From the NCBI RefSeq assembly GCF_000426465.1, contig NZ_AUFK01000009.1, forward strand, positions 1-64,000: a stretch of 64,000 nucleotides of DNA, written 5' to 3'. Every line of letters starts with the position of its first letter. Positions within the stretch are counted from its first letter, which is position 1. The notes below the pieces were generated by a model. It searched no databases and was not told where the DNA came from. It saw only the letters and a list, made by a program, of their open reading frames with translations. This document shows, piece after piece, positions 1 through 7,648 of the stretch. This DNA comes from Epilithonimonas caeni DSM 17710 (lineage in GTDB: Bacteria > Bacteroidota > Bacteroidia > Flavobacteriales > Weeksellaceae). The translations under genes were made by a program, and so were the position numbers.

Positions 1-1
1 A

Positions 2-304
2 TTTAAACTCTCTGCCAAGGAAATTTCTGATTATTACAGAAAGCGGTGGGACATTGAAGTGTTTTTCAGGTTCCTGAAACAGGAACTCAACCTAAGTCAC
101 CTGGTTTCAATGAACAAGAACGGGATTGAAGTGATGGTCTATATGACAATGATTGCAGCGATGCTTTTGTTGATCTACAAAAAAGCCAATAATCTGGGCT
201 ACAAAACCGCTAAAAGACGAATAGCCATGGAGCTCCGGGATATGATAACTGCTATTCTAATCATATTTGCAGGAGGCGACCCAGGTAAAGTTTTTAAAAC
301 ATAA
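2..304 (+). CDS. IS4-type transposase, C-terminal part (cut by window edge)
   Basis: The reading frame is open from the first bases of the window, so the gene begins to the left. The visible 100 residues carry the Y-x2-R-x3-E-x6-K signature of IS4-family DDE transposases: Tyr, Arg, Glu and Lys fall at exact spacing in YRKRWDIEVFFRFLK. This part holds the catalytic Glu. A hydrophobic helix (VYMTMIAAMLLLIYK) follows, as is usual in IS4 C-termini. The protein would cut and rejoin DNA during transposition. I cannot see the left end of the element or judge whether it is intact. No clear terminal inverted repeat is visible after the stop. The exact IS subgroup is not determined. Confidence 0.85.
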   Translation, partial: FKLSAKEISDYYRKRWDIEVFFRFLKQELNLSHLVSMNKNGIEVMVYMTMIAAMLLLIYKKANNLGYKTAKRRIAMELRDMITAILIIFAGGDPGKVFKT

Positions 305-331
305 AAAATGGTCGGAATTTCTTCCGACCAT
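302..331 (-). terminator. Intrinsic terminator for the minus-strand DUF2945 gene
   Basis: A perfect 10-bp stem, ATGGTCGGAA (308-317) with TTCCGACCAT (322-331), has a 4-base loop. Read on the minus strand it is followed by six T. It lies just after the stop of the minus-strand gene at 362-562. It also sits between that gene and the converging transposase, so it may stop both. It could alternatively belong to the end of the insertion sequence. Confidence 0.7.
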
Positions 332-361
332 GACTACTCTTAGAGTTGCTTTTTTTCATGT

Positions 362-562
362 TTAGATCTTCTTCAAAGCAGAAGCTTTATGGGCTGCTGT
401 CTTACCAGTCTTTTCACTCATTACTTCATATTGAGGTTCTGTTTCCGAGGCTCGTCTCTGGCGATTCATGAAGGTGAAGTCTGAGGTGTGTATTTTTATG
501 ATGATGCCATGGGTTTCACCGTTTTGAAACTTCCATTTGACATGGTCTCCTATTTTTAACAT
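362..562 (-). CDS. DUF2945 (hypervirulence-associated TUDOR domain) protein
   Basis: This 66-residue protein opens with LKIGDHVKWKFQNG and ends with KTGKTAAHKASALKKI. These are the two conserved ends of the DUF2945/HVA1 TUDOR family, including the G-D-x-V-x-W start and the K-T-G-K-x-A-A-H-K-x-x-A-L end. The fold is a small SH3-like barrel. No signal peptide is present, so it should be cytosolic. The biochemical role is not established; relatives are often found among stress genes in soil bacteria, which fits the neighbourhood of ferritin-like and redox genes. It lies 61 bp after the DUF2383 gene on the same strand and is followed by a good terminator. Confidence 0.8.
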   Translation of the reverse strand: MLKIGDHVKWKFQNGETHGIIIKIHTSDFTFMNRQRRASETEPQYEVMSEKTGKTAAHKASALKKI

Positions 563-623
563 ACAATAAGCTTTATAAAATCGCTATGCGAATTATAGAA
601 TATTCAAAATAGCTGTTTATTTC

Positions 624-932
624 TTAATTAGACTTGTAATTATCCAAAACACCCTGGAAATAGTGAGCTGAATCTTTAATTTTCTTTAGCTGCTCAGAGA
701 CTATGCTTCGGGTGTCCTGATCTAGTGTCCCACTATCTAAGGCTTCCTGATAAATTTGGATAGCTGCTTTTTCTCCAAACAAAACATCGTTCAGTGTTGA
801 TGTTTGTAAATTATCTACGATAAAACCATTTTTGATATCAATCCATGTGCGATGGAGTGTCCCGGAGAGACTCGCATTATCTTGGGCCTTACCCCCTTTT
901 TCAGAAATTAAATCGATCAACTCGTTCTTCAT
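624..932 (-). CDS. DUF2383 / PA2169-type four-helix bundle protein, N-terminally short
   Basis: The core matches the DUF2383 ferritin-like family: a GGKAQDNASLSGTLHRTWIDIK segment followed by GEKAAIQIYQEALDSG. The family normally begins with a first helix of about 40 residues (an LN-x-L-I...DG-x-x-GY segment) before the NEL-x-x-LI...GG helix. Here that first helix is missing. The ATG at 932 starts directly at KNELIDLISEKGG. A TTG at 977 would add 15 residues, but a TAA lies two codons upstream of it, so the helix cannot be recovered in this frame. The protein is therefore a shortened or decayed member, and whether it folds is doubtful. Family function is unknown; members occur with stress proteins. 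Confidence 0.65.
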   Translation of the reverse strand: MKNELIDLISEKGGKAQDNASLSGTLHRTWIDIKNGFIVDNLQTSTLNDVLFGEKAAIQIYQEALDSGTLDQDTRSIVSEQLKKIKDSAHYFQGVLDNYKSN

Positions 933-1063
933 TATTTTGCTTTGTGATGTATTATGAATGTATTTGATAGTTTTCAAAATTTATACCATAGATAAAGGTA
1001 AATAAGATGAATTTGTGGCTTGATTGTGGTTATGCTTTTTATGGGTAAATTAAAATATAACTT

Positions 1064-2341
1064 ATGAAAAATCAGAATATTATAATTGTTGGTGGCGGTT
1101 TTGCCGGTGTAGAGCTTGCAGAACGATTACTGAAGGCAGATCTTGGATTTCATATCACGCTAGTAGATAAAAATAATTACAATTTTTTCCCTCCTTTGTT
1201 ATATCAGGTTGCAACAGGTTATTTGGACGTTTCCAATATCACCTATCCTTTCCGAAAACATTTTCGTGGCTATTCTGATTTTTCATTTATCATGGGTGAA
1301 CTTATTGGTATCGATACAGAAAATAATACGGCAATATTAAGTACAGGAAATATCAGTTATGATAAAATAGTCATTGCAACAGGAACGGTAACCAATTACT
1401 TTGGTATTGATAGTGTACGTCGCCATGCACTTCCTATGAAAACCATTGCGGACGCTATATATTTGAAGAATACATGGCTTAAAAGAATAGAAGAGGCCTC
1501 CAGAACCACTGACAAAGATCTGAGAGATCAGTTGACGACTTTTGTCGTTGCAGGCGGAGGACCTACCGGTGTTGAAATAGCTGGTATGCTTAGTGAGTTG
1601 AAAAAAGATATTCTTTTTAAAGATTATCCAGAACTTAAAGGACTTGCTTTTGAAATCTACCTTGTTGATGGTCTTCCGAAGCTTCTGGCTCCCATGAGTA
1701 AGAATTCGCAAGACTACGCTTTGAGATCATTGCAGCATAGCGGTGTAATAATCAGATTAGGGCATAATGTGGAGGACTTTAAAGATAATACGGTCTATCT
1801 TGCGGATGGCTCAAAAATATCCAGTTCTAATCTGCTTTGGACTGCAGGGGTTACAGCACAAAGATTTAATGGTCTCAAGTCAGAGTCTTATGGAAAAGGA
1901 AATCGAATATTGGTCAATGCTTACAATCAAGTATTAGGAACAGAGAATGTTTACGCGATAGGTGATACGGCATTAATGACAAGCGACCCCAAATTCCCCG
2001 AGGGACATCCCCAACTGGCACAAGTGGCCATACAGCAGGCAAAACTCCTTGCGAAAAATATGACTGCTAAAATGAATGGTAAGCCTGGTAGAAAATTTGA
2101 ATATAATGATAAAGGCTCTATGGCAATTATCAGGAGAAATAAAGCTGTGGCTGATTTGAATGGAACTCTCAAACATCTCAATGGTTTTCCAGCCTGGGTG
2201 ATCTGGGTATTGGTGCATCTGATGTCATTAATTAATTTTAGAAACAAACTGACAACATTTTTCAATTGGATGAATGCCTACATCACAAAAGATCAGCCTC
2301 TGCGAATGATAATCGACTCTCATACGGATTCAAAAAAATAA
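1064..2341 (+). CDS. Type II NADH:quinone oxidoreductase-like FAD protein (NDH-2)
   Basis: This 425-residue flavoprotein has two Rossmann motifs: an FAD-binding GGGFAG at residues 10-15 and an NAD(P)H-binding GGGPTG at 164-169. A YAIGD motif near residue 296 contacts FAD. The C-terminus has an amphipathic/hydrophobic stretch (AWVIWVLVHLMSLINF) typical of NDH-2, which attaches to the inner face of the cytoplasmic membrane and passes electrons from NADH to menaquinone without pumping protons. Length fits the family (about 400-430). The ATG lies 90 bp from the divergent DUF2383 gene. No gene follows within its transcription unit except a 58-residue ORF 8 bp after its stop, so the two are probably co-transcribed. 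Confidence 0.85.
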   Translation: MKNQNIIIVGGGFAGVELAERLLKADLGFHITLVDKNNYNFFPPLLYQVATGYLDVSNITYPFRKHFRGYSDFSFIMGELIGIDTENNTAILSTGNISYDKIVIATGTVTNYFGIDSVRRHALPMKTIADAIYLKNTWLKRIEEASRTTDKDLRDQLTTFVVAGGGPTGVEIAGMLSELKKDILFKDYPELKGLAFEIYLVDGLPKLLAPMSKNSQDYALRSLQHSGVIIRLGHNVEDFKDNTVYLADGSKISSSNLLWTAGVTAQRFNGLKSESYGKGNRILVNAYNQVLGTENVYAIGDTALMTSDPKFPEGHPQLAQVAIQQAKLLAKNMTAKMNGKPGRKFEYNDKGSMAIIRRNKAVADLNGTLKHLNGFPAWVIWVLVHLMSLINFRNKLTTFFNWMNAYITKDQPLRMIIDSHTDSKK

Positions 2342-2349
2342 AATTTCAT

Positions 2350-2526
2350 ATGTTCATCAAAGTATATACTTCTAAGCAAAATTTTTTAATGGTCAACATT
2401 GATCATATTGTCTATATCAGTCCTGGTTCTTCAAATAGAGGATGCACGGTTCATCTGGATACAGGAGTCAGATTAGAATCCATTGACGATTATGATGTTC
2501 TATTAAATCAGCTGATTCAATTATGA
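2350..2526 (+). CDS. Small conserved-looking protein, FlbD-like pattern
   Basis: This is a 58-residue cytosolic ORF starting 8 bp after the NDH-2 stop. The pattern MFIKVYTSKQ-x-F-x-VNIDHIVYISP, then a polar turn, then V-x-LDTG-x-x-LESIDDYD, then LL, resembles the short beta-rich FlbD-type proteins (I-K-V...E-x-I-x-x-I...L-x-x-G-x-x-x-x-V-x-E). A resemblance to the start of LytTR domains is equally possible. A longer reading from within the NDH-2 gene is open but would overlap that gene, so the ATG at 2350 is preferred. Function unknown; the similarity is only by eye. Confidence 0.5.
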   Translation: MFIKVYTSKQNFLMVNIDHIVYISPGSSNRGCTVHLDTGVRLESIDDYDVLLNQLIQL

Positions 2527-2565
2527 TAAGTCGAGTTTTTTTGATTCTCCATTAAGTTTTATATT

Positions 2566-2579
2566 GTGATTGTAATCAT
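2566..2579. promoter_or_regulatory. FNR-like palindrome upstream of the CinA-like gene
   Basis: GTGAT-TGTA-ATCAT is a perfect TGAT-N4-ATCA palindrome centred at 2572.5, in the gap before the CinA-like gene. It has the same form as the boxes in front of Hsp20 and the BON genes. A weak core TGATTTTG ends at 2630, 57.5 bp downstream, which would put the start of transcription after 2630 and favour the ATG at 2697. The core match is poor, so regulation by the same factor is only a possibility. Confidence 0.35.
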
Positions 2580-2696
2580 AAAATACTAAGTTAATATTTG
2601 ATTATGTGGTTTGAAGATGAATTGATTTTGGCAAAAGAATTGTTTGATAAGACTCATATAAATAATTCTTTTTCAGCTACTTCAAATTACAATATT

Positions 2697-3203
2697 ATGG
2701 AATCTTCTAACTTGACATTAAATAAGATTGGGCAGCATCTTCTCAGAAGAGGGGAAACTGTCTCCATCGCCGAAAGCGTGACATCAGGTTCGCTGCAGAT
2801 GGCTTTTTCTCAAATTCCCCAAGCGGAAAAATTTTTCAAAGGTGGTTTAACAGCATATACCTTAGAGGAAAAAGTAAATCTATTGAATATCGACCACTCG
2901 GAGGCCAAGTCTGTCAACTGCGTATCAAGAAATATCAGTGAACAGATGGCTGTAAATGTCGCACAGCTTTTTAATACAGAATGGGGAATTGCCACAACAG
3001 GATATGCAACTCCTGTAGAAGAGTCCAACGGGGAGATCTATGCTTACTACTGTATTTCTTATAAGGGAACCATTGTAAGAAGTGATAAAATAGAATTGCA
3101 TCCGATGACAAAAGCTATAGATGCCCAAAACTATTTTATGGAATATGTTGTTGGCTGCCTTAGATGTGAAGTGAAAAGAGATTATTTACAAATAACGGTT
3201 TAG
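2697..3203 (+). CDS. CinA C-terminal domain (PncC-like) protein
   Basis: This stand-alone CinA C-terminal domain of 168 residues has the family landmarks RRGETVSIAESVTSG, FFKGGLTAYTLEEK and EWGIATTGYATP. In other bacteria the domain hydrolyses nicotinamide mononucleotide (PncC activity). The ESVTSG loop carries the catalytic Ser region, and the Tyr in TAY is also conserved. The frame is open further upstream (ATG at 2604, TTG at 2598), but homology only begins at MESSNLTLNKIG, so the ATG at 2697 is chosen. It ends 3 bp before the next gene, an SDR, and is probably co-transcribed with it and with the YciE/F-like gene. Confidence 0.8.
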   Translation: MESSNLTLNKIGQHLLRRGETVSIAESVTSGSLQMAFSQIPQAEKFFKGGLTAYTLEEKVNLLNIDHSEAKSVNCVSRNISEQMAVNVAQLFNTEWGIATTGYATPVEESNGEIYAYYCISYKGTIVRSDKIELHPMTKAIDAQNYFMEYVVGCLRCEVKRDYLQITV

Positions 3204-3206
3204 AGA

Positions 3207-3965
3207 ATGGCTCATACAAATTTACAATTACAAGATAGGTCAGTTCTGATCTCTGGGGCTGATAGTGGTATTGGAAGGGCTGTCGCGATCTTATTTGCCA
3301 GGCACGGTGCAGATGTTGCGATTATTTACCACAGCAATGATAAGGATGCTCAGGATACCAAAGACGAAATTGAAAATCTAGGCAGAAAAGCTATTATATT
3401 TTCTGGAGATGTCAACAATTTTCAATTCTGTAAGGTTACGGTAAATAAAGTTGTATCAGAATTTGGGAAATTGGATATTTTGATCAACAATGCGGGAGTT
3501 CAGTTTCCATGTGATGACATTGCATATCTACAGGAGGAGCATATCCGCGAAACATTTAATGCCAATATCATTGGAATGATCTTGCTGACCAAGGCTGCAT
3601 TTCCCTATCTGAAAATCGGTGATTGTATTATCAATACAACTTCTGCAACTGCTTATCAGGGGCATGATCAACTTTTGGATTACAGTGCAACCAAGGGAGC
3701 AATTGTTTCATTCACCAGATCTCTCGCTTTACAGGCAAAACCCAAAGGTATCCGTGTGAATGCAGTTGCACCTGGCCCTGTTGCAACACCATTGACCAAA
3801 GAAACTTTTGATGAAAAAGAAGAAGATCCTAACAAACCTCCTTTAGAAAGAAATGCAACAGAAGAAGAAATTGCCGGCAGTTTTTTATTTCTCGCAACAG
3901 AGGCTGCTGCACAAATCACCGGACAAGTGATCCATCCTAATGGCGGATTAATTATAAATGGCTAA
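3207..3965 (+). CDS. SDR family oxidoreductase (general stress protein 39-like)
   Basis: This classical 252-residue short-chain dehydrogenase has the cofactor loop GADSGIG (17-23), NNAG (94-97), catalytic Ser146, Tyr159 and Lys163 (YSATK), and the C-terminal NGGLIING that is typical of the YdaD/YghA-like stress SDRs. Those relatives usually carry an extra 30-40 residues before the Rossmann fold; this one starts almost directly at it. It should oxidise or reduce an alcohol/carbonyl using NAD(P). The substrate cannot be told from sequence. It begins 3 bp after the CinA-like stop, consistent with an operon of stress genes. Confidence 0.88.
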   Translation: MAHTNLQLQDRSVLISGADSGIGRAVAILFARHGADVAIIYHSNDKDAQDTKDEIENLGRKAIIFSGDVNNFQFCKVTVNKVVSEFGKLDILINNAGVQFPCDDIAYLQEEHIRETFNANIIGMILLTKAAFPYLKIGDCIINTTSATAYQGHDQLLDYSATKGAIVSFTRSLALQAKPKGIRVNAVAPGPVATPLTKETFDEKEEDPNKPPLERNATEEEIAGSFLFLATEAAAQITGQVIHPNGGLIING

Positions 3966-4007
3966 AAAAATCAAATTCAAAATATTAATATTTAAAAAAG
4001 TAAAATT

Positions 4008-4559
4008 ATGGCAACTACAACACAAACCACAGCAAAAAAAAGTGCAGTCAGAAAAACTCCGGCGAAAAAGGATGCTGCAAAGGAATTGAAAGATCTTTTT
4101 GAGGATGGTCTTAAAGATATCTATTGGGCTGAAAAAGCACTTGTAAAAGCTTTACCAAAGATGCAGAAAAATGCAACAGATGAGAAATTGAAAAATGCCA
4201 TCGCTCAGCATTTGGTCGAAACGGAAGAACATGTAAGCCGATTGGAAGAGTGTTTTGAATCTATGGGCAAAAAAGCGCAAGCCAAAAAATGCGATGCAAT
4301 GCAGGGATTATTAGATGAAGCTAATAGTATAATACAAGAAACAGAACCGGGAAATGTAAGAGATGCCGGGATCATTGCAGCAGCTCAAAAGGTTGAACAT
4401 TATGAAATAGCAACATATGGAACATTGGCAGCTTTCGCAAAAGTTCTGAATGAAAAAGCATCTCTAAAAAATCTCCTGGCAACATTGAAAGAAGAAAAAC
4501 AATGTGATGAGTCTTTGACTAAGCTTGCTGATACTAATTTGAATTCTAAAGCAAAATAA
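4008..4559 (+). CDS. YciE/YciF-type ferritin-like protein with basic N-terminal tail
   Basis: The 183-residue protein has a 25-residue Lys/Ala/Thr-rich tail (AKKSAVRKTPAKKDAAK) followed by the YciE/F domain: LKDLFEDGLKDIYWAEKAL, then LVETEEHVSRLEECFESMG, CDAMQGLLDEA and a helix with KVEHYEIATYGTL. The Glu and His residues in these helices are the presumed di-iron ligands. The family is a dimeric four-helix bundle induced by general stress; exact chemistry is unclear. The basic tail resembles those of DNA-binding proteins and may tether it to nucleic acid (inference). It lies 42 bp after the SDR and is followed by a strong terminator. Confidence 0.88.
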   Translation: MATTTQTTAKKSAVRKTPAKKDAAKELKDLFEDGLKDIYWAEKALVKALPKMQKNATDEKLKNAIAQHLVETEEHVSRLEECFESMGKKAQAKKCDAMQGLLDEANSIIQETEPGNVRDAGIIAAAQKVEHYEIATYGTLAAFAKVLNEKASLKNLLATLKEEKQCDESLTKLADTNLNSKAK

Positions 4560-4640
4560 TATCAAATTTTCCAAAACTCAGAGTGAAAATTAAATTAAGT
4601 GTCAAGATTTTCATTTTATGCTGATAGGAAAAGAACTTCA

Positions 4641-4673
4641 AACAGAGAGCAATCAATTGCTCTCTGTTTTTTT
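4641..4673 (+). terminator. Strong intrinsic terminator after the YciE/F-like gene
   Basis: A perfect 13-bp inverted repeat (AACAGAGAGCAAT at 4641-4653, complement at 4656-4668) with a minimal loop runs into seven T (4667-4673). It ends the CinA/SDR/YciE-F transcription unit. Confidence 0.85.
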
Positions 4674-4800
4674 ATATAATGAAATCATAGAGCAGTATTT
4701 TATAGCAGAATTGAAATAAGAATGAAAAATACCGAAATTTCAATTTCCAAAAAATACAAGTGGTATGTTTGTTGAAAAGGCTACTATCAAAAAATGTTTA

Positions 4801-5262
4801 ATGGTTTATCAACTTTTGCGGGAACAATTTTTAGAATGTAGTTTGGATGAAGCGTGGCAATTTTTCTCCTCGCCTTATAATCTTCCCCGCATTTCACCTC
4901 CTGAGATGGATTTTCGAATCGTTTCAAACCTTCAAAATGACAAAATATATGAAGGTTTGAAAATAGATTACACGGTAAGGCCATTATTTCATATAAAACT
5001 CAAATGGAAAAGCGAGATTAGAGGATGCAGATCTCATCATAGCTTTATAGATTATCAATTAAAGGGACCTTATAAATTTTGGAGCCACTACCATGAGTTT
5101 ATACCTTATAATAATGGCGTATTGATGCGGGATATTCTTCGGTATGAAGTGCCATTTGGGATTTTTGGTGATTTTATTAATTTCATTCTTATTAGACGAA
5201 CCCTTGATTACATATTTGATTATAGGAGAGATATTATTAATGAATTATTTGATCAAAAATGA
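4801..5262 (+). CDS. SRPBCC family protein
   Basis: This 153-residue START/Bet v1-like (SRPBCC) protein has the typical opening LLREQFLECSLDEAWQFFSSP-x-NLPRISPP, where the protein begins with a beta strand and the A-W-x-F-F helix. It later has HH-x-F-x-DYQLKGPYKFW and VLMRDILRYEVPFG. These proteins bind hydrophobic ligands in a central cavity. The ligand is unknown. The frame is open to an ATG at 4765, but the extra 12 residues do not fit the family, so 4801 is preferred. Genes of this type often sit beside SDR genes acting on cell-surface or lipid substrates, as here with the SDR that follows. Confidence 0.8.
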   Translation: MVYQLLREQFLECSLDEAWQFFSSPYNLPRISPPEMDFRIVSNLQNDKIYEGLKIDYTVRPLFHIKLKWKSEIRGCRSHHSFIDYQLKGPYKFWSHYHEFIPYNNGVLMRDILRYEVPFGIFGDFINFILIRRTLDYIFDYRRDIINELFDQK

Positions 5263-5424
5263 GTACTTATATGCTGAAGATGTTCTATCTCGATTATTCA
5301 ATTCCATTTTGCTTTTTCAAAATACAAAGAATTATCATTGTTTTTATGTTAAATTTTGTTTTGATAATAATTTGGTGCGATAGTGGTTTACTGTTAGATG
5401 ATCTCTAATTACAAATACCACAAT

Positions 5425-6423
5425 ATGAAACAAATAGTACAAGACAAAAGTCTCAAAGGAAAAACAGTAGTTATCACAGGAGCAAGCAGCGGGGTAGGAC
5501 GAGCTATCACAGAAGCTTTTGCATTAGAAGGATGTCAGTTAGTATTAGCGGCGCGTGGTAAAGAAGCGCTTGATGAAACACTTCGCTTGTGTGAAGATCT
5601 CGAAGCTAAGGCCATAGCAATTCCTACAGATGTTTCCAAATATGAAGATGTCCAACATCTGACGCGAGAAGCTTTAGATGCCTTTGGAAGAATTGATTTT
5701 TGGGTCAATAATGCAGGCGTTATGGCAAGCGGTCGGTTTGAAGAAATACCAATCGATGTTCATGAGCAGGTTATAAAGACAAACCTCTTCGGCTATATGC
5801 ATAGCGCTTATAGTGTTTTGCCGATATTTAAAAAGCAGGAAGAAGGCATATTGATCAACAATGTATCCATAGGTGGATTTATGCCTGCACCATATAGTGC
5901 GGTTTATTCTTCGACAAAATTTGGTATCCGTGGTATGATGGAGTGCCTGCATGGTGAGATCTCGGATTTCCCTAATATACATATTGCCAATCTATATCCT
6001 CAGATACAACGTTCGACCGGTAATATGCATTCAGCGAAATATTCTGGTCTGGATTTCAAGATCCCGCCATTTGCTTCAGATCCGCGAGATACTGCTGCTA
6101 AGATATTACAACTTGCAAAATATCCTCAGAAGGATCTATTTCCGGATTTAAGATCCAAAGCTTTGGTGGCTATTTATAAAACCTTTCCTAAGTTAATTAT
6201 CAATACGGCTTCAGCAGGAATGCGGTTGATGATGAAATCAAATGATGCTTCCGGGGATGAAGGAAATGTTTTAAAACCTTCCGGTCATCCTCACCGTATT
6301 TATGGGGATACCATTTTGCCTGTCCCATCTCAAAAAACAAAAAAGGCTTTCTTGGCAGGCTTGGGAATTTCCTTTCTCTTCTTTATTCTGAAGGCAAATA
6401 TGAGAAATCAAAAGAGCAGTTAA
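5425..6423 (+). CDS. SDR family oxidoreductase with C-terminal extension and membrane anchor
   Basis: This 332-residue protein has its SDR core in the first 240 residues: TGASSGVG (18-25), NNAG (95-98), catalytic Ser148, Tyr161 and Lys165 (YSSTK). After it come about 90 residues ending in a hydrophobic segment (AFLAGLGISFLFFILKA) followed by basic residues, so the enzyme is probably anchored to the inner side of the membrane by its C-terminus. Relatives are the 330-residue SDRs common in soil Bacteroidota. The substrate is unknown. An ATG at 5398 would add nine residues; the ATG at 5425 gives the usual K-x-LKGK-x-VVITGAS start. It is followed 28 bp later by an aldo/keto reductase gene. Confidence 0.85.
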   Translation: MKQIVQDKSLKGKTVVITGASSGVGRAITEAFALEGCQLVLAARGKEALDETLRLCEDLEAKAIAIPTDVSKYEDVQHLTREALDAFGRIDFWVNNAGVMASGRFEEIPIDVHEQVIKTNLFGYMHSAYSVLPIFKKQEEGILINNVSIGGFMPAPYSAVYSSTKFGIRGMMECLHGEISDFPNIHIANLYPQIQRSTGNMHSAKYSGLDFKIPPFASDPRDTAAKILQLAKYPQKDLFPDLRSKALVAIYKTFPKLIINTASAGMRLMMKSNDASGDEGNVLKPSGHPHRIYGDTILPVPSQKTKKAFLAGLGISFLFFILKANMRNQKSS

Positions 6424-6451
6424 ATCAAACACTTAAAAATGAATTACAACA

Positions 6452-7441
6452 ATGGGTCAGAATATTTTACAAAAACAACATCAATTAGGAATAGGAGGTG
6501 TGGCTATCGGGACGGCGTTTAATGATATATCCGATGAACAATCTTATGAAATTCTGAAAACGGCCTGGGACGCTGGGATTCGGTATTTTGACACTTCTCC
6601 TTGGTATGGATTGACGAAAAGTGAACGAAGGTTTGGAAATTTCCTTGCTGATAAGAAGAGATCGGAATTTGTTTTTTCAACCAAAGTTGGACGCCTGTTC
6701 AAAGAAGTATTACCGGCGGATGTACCTCCAACAATGTGGAAAAAACCATTGAATTTTGATTTTAAGCATGACTATACTGGAGATAGTGTGAAAAGATCCA
6801 TCGAAGAAAGCCTGAGAAGAACAGGACTAGAATCTATTGATATCATTTATGTCCATGATCTATCGGAAGATCAGGTAGGAGACCGTTATCCATATTTTCT
6901 CAAACAAGCCAGAGAAGGTGCTTTTAAGGTCTTGTCCGAATTAAGGGATCAAGGCGTTATCAAAGCTTGGGGCATGGGAGTCAATAAAATTGAGCCTATT
7001 CTAGATTGTCTCGATTCTGCCGATCCCGATATATGTCTTTCGGCAACACAGTATTCGATTCTCGAACATGAAGATGCTGTGGACAGATTGCTCCCTGCTG
7101 TTAGTAGGGCCGGCGTGAAACTGGTATCTGGAGCCGGCTATAATTCAGGGTTTATAACAGGGAGGGACCGTTATAATTATAAAGATATCATTCCAAAAGG
7201 GATGACAGAAAAAAGAGACAGGATCACAAAGATTGCTCGAGATTATGGGATCTCTATAATAGATGCGGCACTTCATTTTGTACTCTCAGCAAAACAATTT
7301 GTATCTATTGTCCCAGGGGCAAGCCGTTCCGAACAGGTTATTAGAAATGTGGAATCTTTGAATACTAATATACCTAAAGATTTTTGGTACGAACTTAAAA
7401 ATGAAGGTTTAATTTATAATAAAGCTGAAATTCCATCTTAA
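6452..7441 (+). CDS. Aldo/keto reductase, D-threo-aldose/L-fucose dehydrogenase-like
   Basis: This 329-residue TIM-barrel reductase keeps the full catalytic tetrad: Asp47 and Tyr52 in DTSPWYG, Lys78 in FSTKVGR and His135 in YVHD. The DTSPWYG-x-x-x-SE form and the long loop after KVGR match the subfamily of D-threo-aldose 1-dehydrogenase and pyridoxal dehydrogenase, which oxidise sugars or aldehydes with NAD(P). The C-terminal IVPGASRSEQV binds the 2-prime phosphate of NADPH. It follows the membrane-anchored SDR by 28 bp and probably shares its transcript. Confidence 0.87.
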   Translation: MGQNILQKQHQLGIGGVAIGTAFNDISDEQSYEILKTAWDAGIRYFDTSPWYGLTKSERRFGNFLADKKRSEFVFSTKVGRLFKEVLPADVPPTMWKKPLNFDFKHDYTGDSVKRSIEESLRRTGLESIDIIYVHDLSEDQVGDRYPYFLKQAREGAFKVLSELRDQGVIKAWGMGVNKIEPILDCLDSADPDICLSATQYSILEHEDAVDRLLPAVSRAGVKLVSGAGYNSGFITGRDRYNYKDIIPKGMTEKRDRITKIARDYGISIIDAALHFVLSAKQFVSIVPGASRSEQVIRNVESLNTNIPKDFWYELKNEGLIYNKAEIPS

Positions 7442-7484
7442 AAGGGAAGAATAATCGCAGATCTATATTAGTGAAAATAATATA

Positions 7485-7524
7485 AAATGGCGCCAACAGT
7501 GTTTAGTTGACGCCATTTGGTTTT
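7485..7524 (+). terminator. Hairpin terminator after the aldo/keto reductase gene
   Basis: The 13-bp arms at 7485-7497 and 7506-7518 differ by one mismatch (AAATGGCG...CGCCATTT) and run into a short T tract. The right arm and following bases (TGACGCCATTTGGTTTTG) closely resemble the hairpin at 24684-24717, so both may be copies of one element. The converging gene 7649-8509 could also use it. Confidence 0.65.
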
Positions 7525-7648
7525 GTGGTCATTGCCACGATCGAACCTGCAAATCTTTTGAGATTTGAGTTTGCCAAATTAAAAAGAATTGCAAAATTCT
7601 TCTTTAGCAGTTCACTTTCTTATAGACTAACCTTCTTACTTTATAAAA

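Noticed and set aside
1016-1036. Half FNR-like site (TTGAT-N4-GTTAT) between the DUF2383 and NDH-2 genes
   Set aside because: Only one half matches and no promoter core lies at the required distance.
2266-2349. Upstream extension of the small FlbD-like ORF into the NDH-2 gene
   Set aside because: The extra residues derive from the NDH-2 coding sequence in another frame; the ATG at 2350 is a better start.
5144-5383. ORF of 79 codons overlapping the end of the SRPBCC gene
   Set aside because: Most of it lies in another frame of the SRPBCC gene and the remainder has no recognisable features.
7525-7600. tRNA-like 3-prime fragment on the minus strand (GGTTCGATC followed by an acceptor-like end)
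   Set aside because: The T-stem does not pair properly and no 5-prime half, D-arm or anticodon arm with good pairing could be found.
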